The notes beneath the pieces were generated by a model. The model did no database searches. It was given only the letters and a program-made list of their open reading frames with translations, and had not been told where the DNA came from. Position numbers and translations under genes: made by a program. Of a DNA stretch of 64,000 nt, positions 63,020 through 64,000 are shown in pieces (the first letter of the stretch is position 1; each line of letters opens with the position of its first letter). The stretch lies in contig NZ_CP120374.1 of the NCBI RefSeq assembly GCF_029892065.1, forward strand, positions 1,054,001 to 1,118,000, written 5' to 3'. This DNA is from Sinorhizobium garamanticum. GTDB taxonomy: Bacteria; Pseudomonadota; Alphaproteobacteria; Rhizobiales; Rhizobiaceae.

Positions 63020-64000
63020 TCAGCCGCCGAATGTGTCGACGAACAAGATGGCCGCGACGGCAACGGCGTATACCGGAACGACATATCTCCAGACCCGTGA
63101 GGGCATCACGCGGACCACGTAGGGTGAGATCACGGCAGCCGGCAACGCTCCGGCCCAGAGCCAGGGGAGAAGCCGCCAGTCGACCTCGGTACCGAGCGCG
63201 ACGAGAACGAGGAAGGTGATCGTGCCGAGCGCGGAGGCGACGCCCTCCGCCATCGTTGCCAACGCGACCGAGGTCTTCTCGAAGACACCGGAGAGCACGC
63301 CTCCGAGCGTGATGACAGGTCCGTAACCGCCGGCGCCGATGCCCTTGTTCGCGCCCGCGACCGCCGCGAATACCAGCACGCGCCGCGGACGATACGGCAT
63401 GCGTTCCCCCCGCGAGGAGATCGTCAGGATGATGGCGGCCATCACGACGACGACGATCCCGATGTAGGTCCTGACGAAGGTCTCGGAGAGCGTGAAGGCG
63501 TAGTAGGTGAGCACTTGGGCGACGATCGCGCCTAGTCCACCGATCGCGGCGATGGCTAGCACGGTCTTCGTCGCCTGGTTGAGTGGACGCCAGGAGAGCT
63601 CGATATTGCGGAACTCGTTGTGCATCAGCCCCGCAGCAAGGCCGGTAGCTGCTTCCGCCGCCAGCAGACCAGGCACGACTTGCAAAGGCGCGAAGCCCAG
63701 CACGAGAAGGAGCGGAGACAGCGCCGTGCCGAATCCCATGCCCGAAGACGAGTCCATGGTCTCGAACAGGAACGCGAAGGCAATCACAGCGACGATTTTC
63801 CAGACGGCGACGTCGACATTCGAGGAGAAACCGCCGACCAAGAAAGTCAGAACGACGAACCCGCCGGCCCAGATGCCGGCCGCGACGAGCAAGGTTCGCA
63901 CGCTGTGCTCGGACAGCCGTGCACGCTCGCTGACCGGCCTCTCTTTGTCGCGCAGCGCGGCCGCGTCGATCCGGTCGCCGACGAACACGCGCCCAAACTC
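63020..64000 (-). CDS. TauE/SafE-family sulfite/sulfonate exporter-like permease
   Basis: Membrane protein of at least 322 residues with eight or so helices. The duplicated TauE/SafE pattern is visible as FLFETMDSSSGMGFGTALSPLLLVLGF in the first half and VLVFAAVAGANKGIGAGGYGPVITLGG in the second. A GTG at 63988 could be the start, but the frame remains open to the window edge (EFGRVFVGDR), so the N-terminus may lie outside. The epimerase stub follows 44 bases downstream on the same strand, which suggests a former operon. Proteins of this type move organosulfur anions or other small anions. Confidence 0.85.
   Translation of the reverse strand, partial: EFGRVFVGDRIDAAALRDKERPVSERARLSEHSVRTLLVAAGIWAGGFVVLTFLVGGFSSNVDVAVWKIVAVIAFAFLFETMDSSSGMGFGTALSPLLLVLGFAPLQVVPGLLAAEAATGLAAGLMHNEFRNIELSWRPLNQATKTVLAIAAIGGLGAIVAQVLTYYAFTLSETFVRTYIGIVVVVMAAIILTISSRGERMPYRPRRVLVFAAVAGANKGIGAGGYGPVITLGGVLSGVFEKTSVALATMAEGVASALGTITFLVLVALGTEVDWRLLPWLWAGALPAAVISPYVVRVMPSRVWRYVVPVYAVAVAAILFVDTFGG

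Noticed and set aside
1..64000. tRNA, rRNA, CRISPR arrays, prophage modules, replication origin or plasmid partition genes.
   Set aside because: None was recognised on either strand; repeats found are isolated palindromes and no array-like spacing occurs.

Overview
The window looks like accessory DNA (megaplasmid, chromid or a chromosomal catabolic region) from an alphaproteobacterium of the Rhizobiaceae, most like Sinorhizobium/Ensifer. The reasons are the high-GC codon usage, dense operons with stop/start overlaps, a very large share of TRAP and ABC uptake systems with sugar-acid and amino-acid catabolism, and a RIME-like rhizobial intergenic palindrome near 48.0 kb. No rRNA, tRNA or CRISPR array was seen. 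The genus is inferred, not proven.

Layout. (1) 1-4.6 kb: the end of a FadR-type GntR regulator, a DctPQM TRAP transporter and an L-idonate 5-dehydrogenase-like enzyme. (2) 4.7-10.3 kb, minus strand: a dipeptide-type ABC importer (binding protein, two permeases, fused double ATPase). The binding protein and first permease are separated by a frameshifted 3' remnant of an S9 oligopeptidase. (3) 10.7-18.7 kb: an island-like stretch with a 1043-residue adenylate cyclase/AAA/TPR protein, a fragment of a second copy of its C-terminus, an animal-type haem peroxidase, two paralogous small proteins of unknown function flanking it, and a small coiled-coil protein. (4) 18.8-31.4 kb: a sugar-acid catabolic region with two GntR regulators, an enolase-superfamily dehydratase, a TRAP transporter, a FAH-fold XylX-type enzyme, a GlcD-type FAD oxidase, a DenD-type dehydrogenase, a 3-hydroxyacid dehydrogenase and a XylD-type dehydratase. 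Two palindromic operator candidates fit the second regulator. (5) 31.8-39.3 kb: a carbohydrate ABC importer divergent from a ROK repressor and a ThuB/ThuA-like pair, with a promoter/operator between them. (6) 39.5-47.3 kb: a GNAT protein, then an operon of M20 deacetylase, GhrA-type reductase, cupin, aldehyde dehydrogenase, IPMDH/tartrate dehydrogenase-type enzyme and GabD-type dehydrogenase. (7) 47.4-48.1 kb: a small conserved hypothetical gene, an IS5 transposase stub and the RIME-like palindrome. (8) 48.2-61.1 kb: a probable amine/amino-acid locus with two DadA-like FAD oxidases, two HAD hydrolases, a GNAT protein, a class III aminotransferase, a second dipeptide-type ABC importer and an Lrp/AsnC regulator. 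(9) 61.4-64 kb: an active-looking diguanylate cyclase, a truncated sugar-nucleotide epimerase remnant and a TauE/SafE permease that runs to the window edge.

Most of the window is a set of substrate-capture modules, each with its own transporter, enzymes and local regulator. The least explained part is the 10.7-17.9 kb island, where a signalling ATPase, an animal-type peroxidase and a pair of undescribed small paralogues occur together. Signs of decay (S9 peptidase remnant, cyclase fragment, IS5 stub, epimerase stub) sit at module boundaries and suggest the modules were assembled by recombination.
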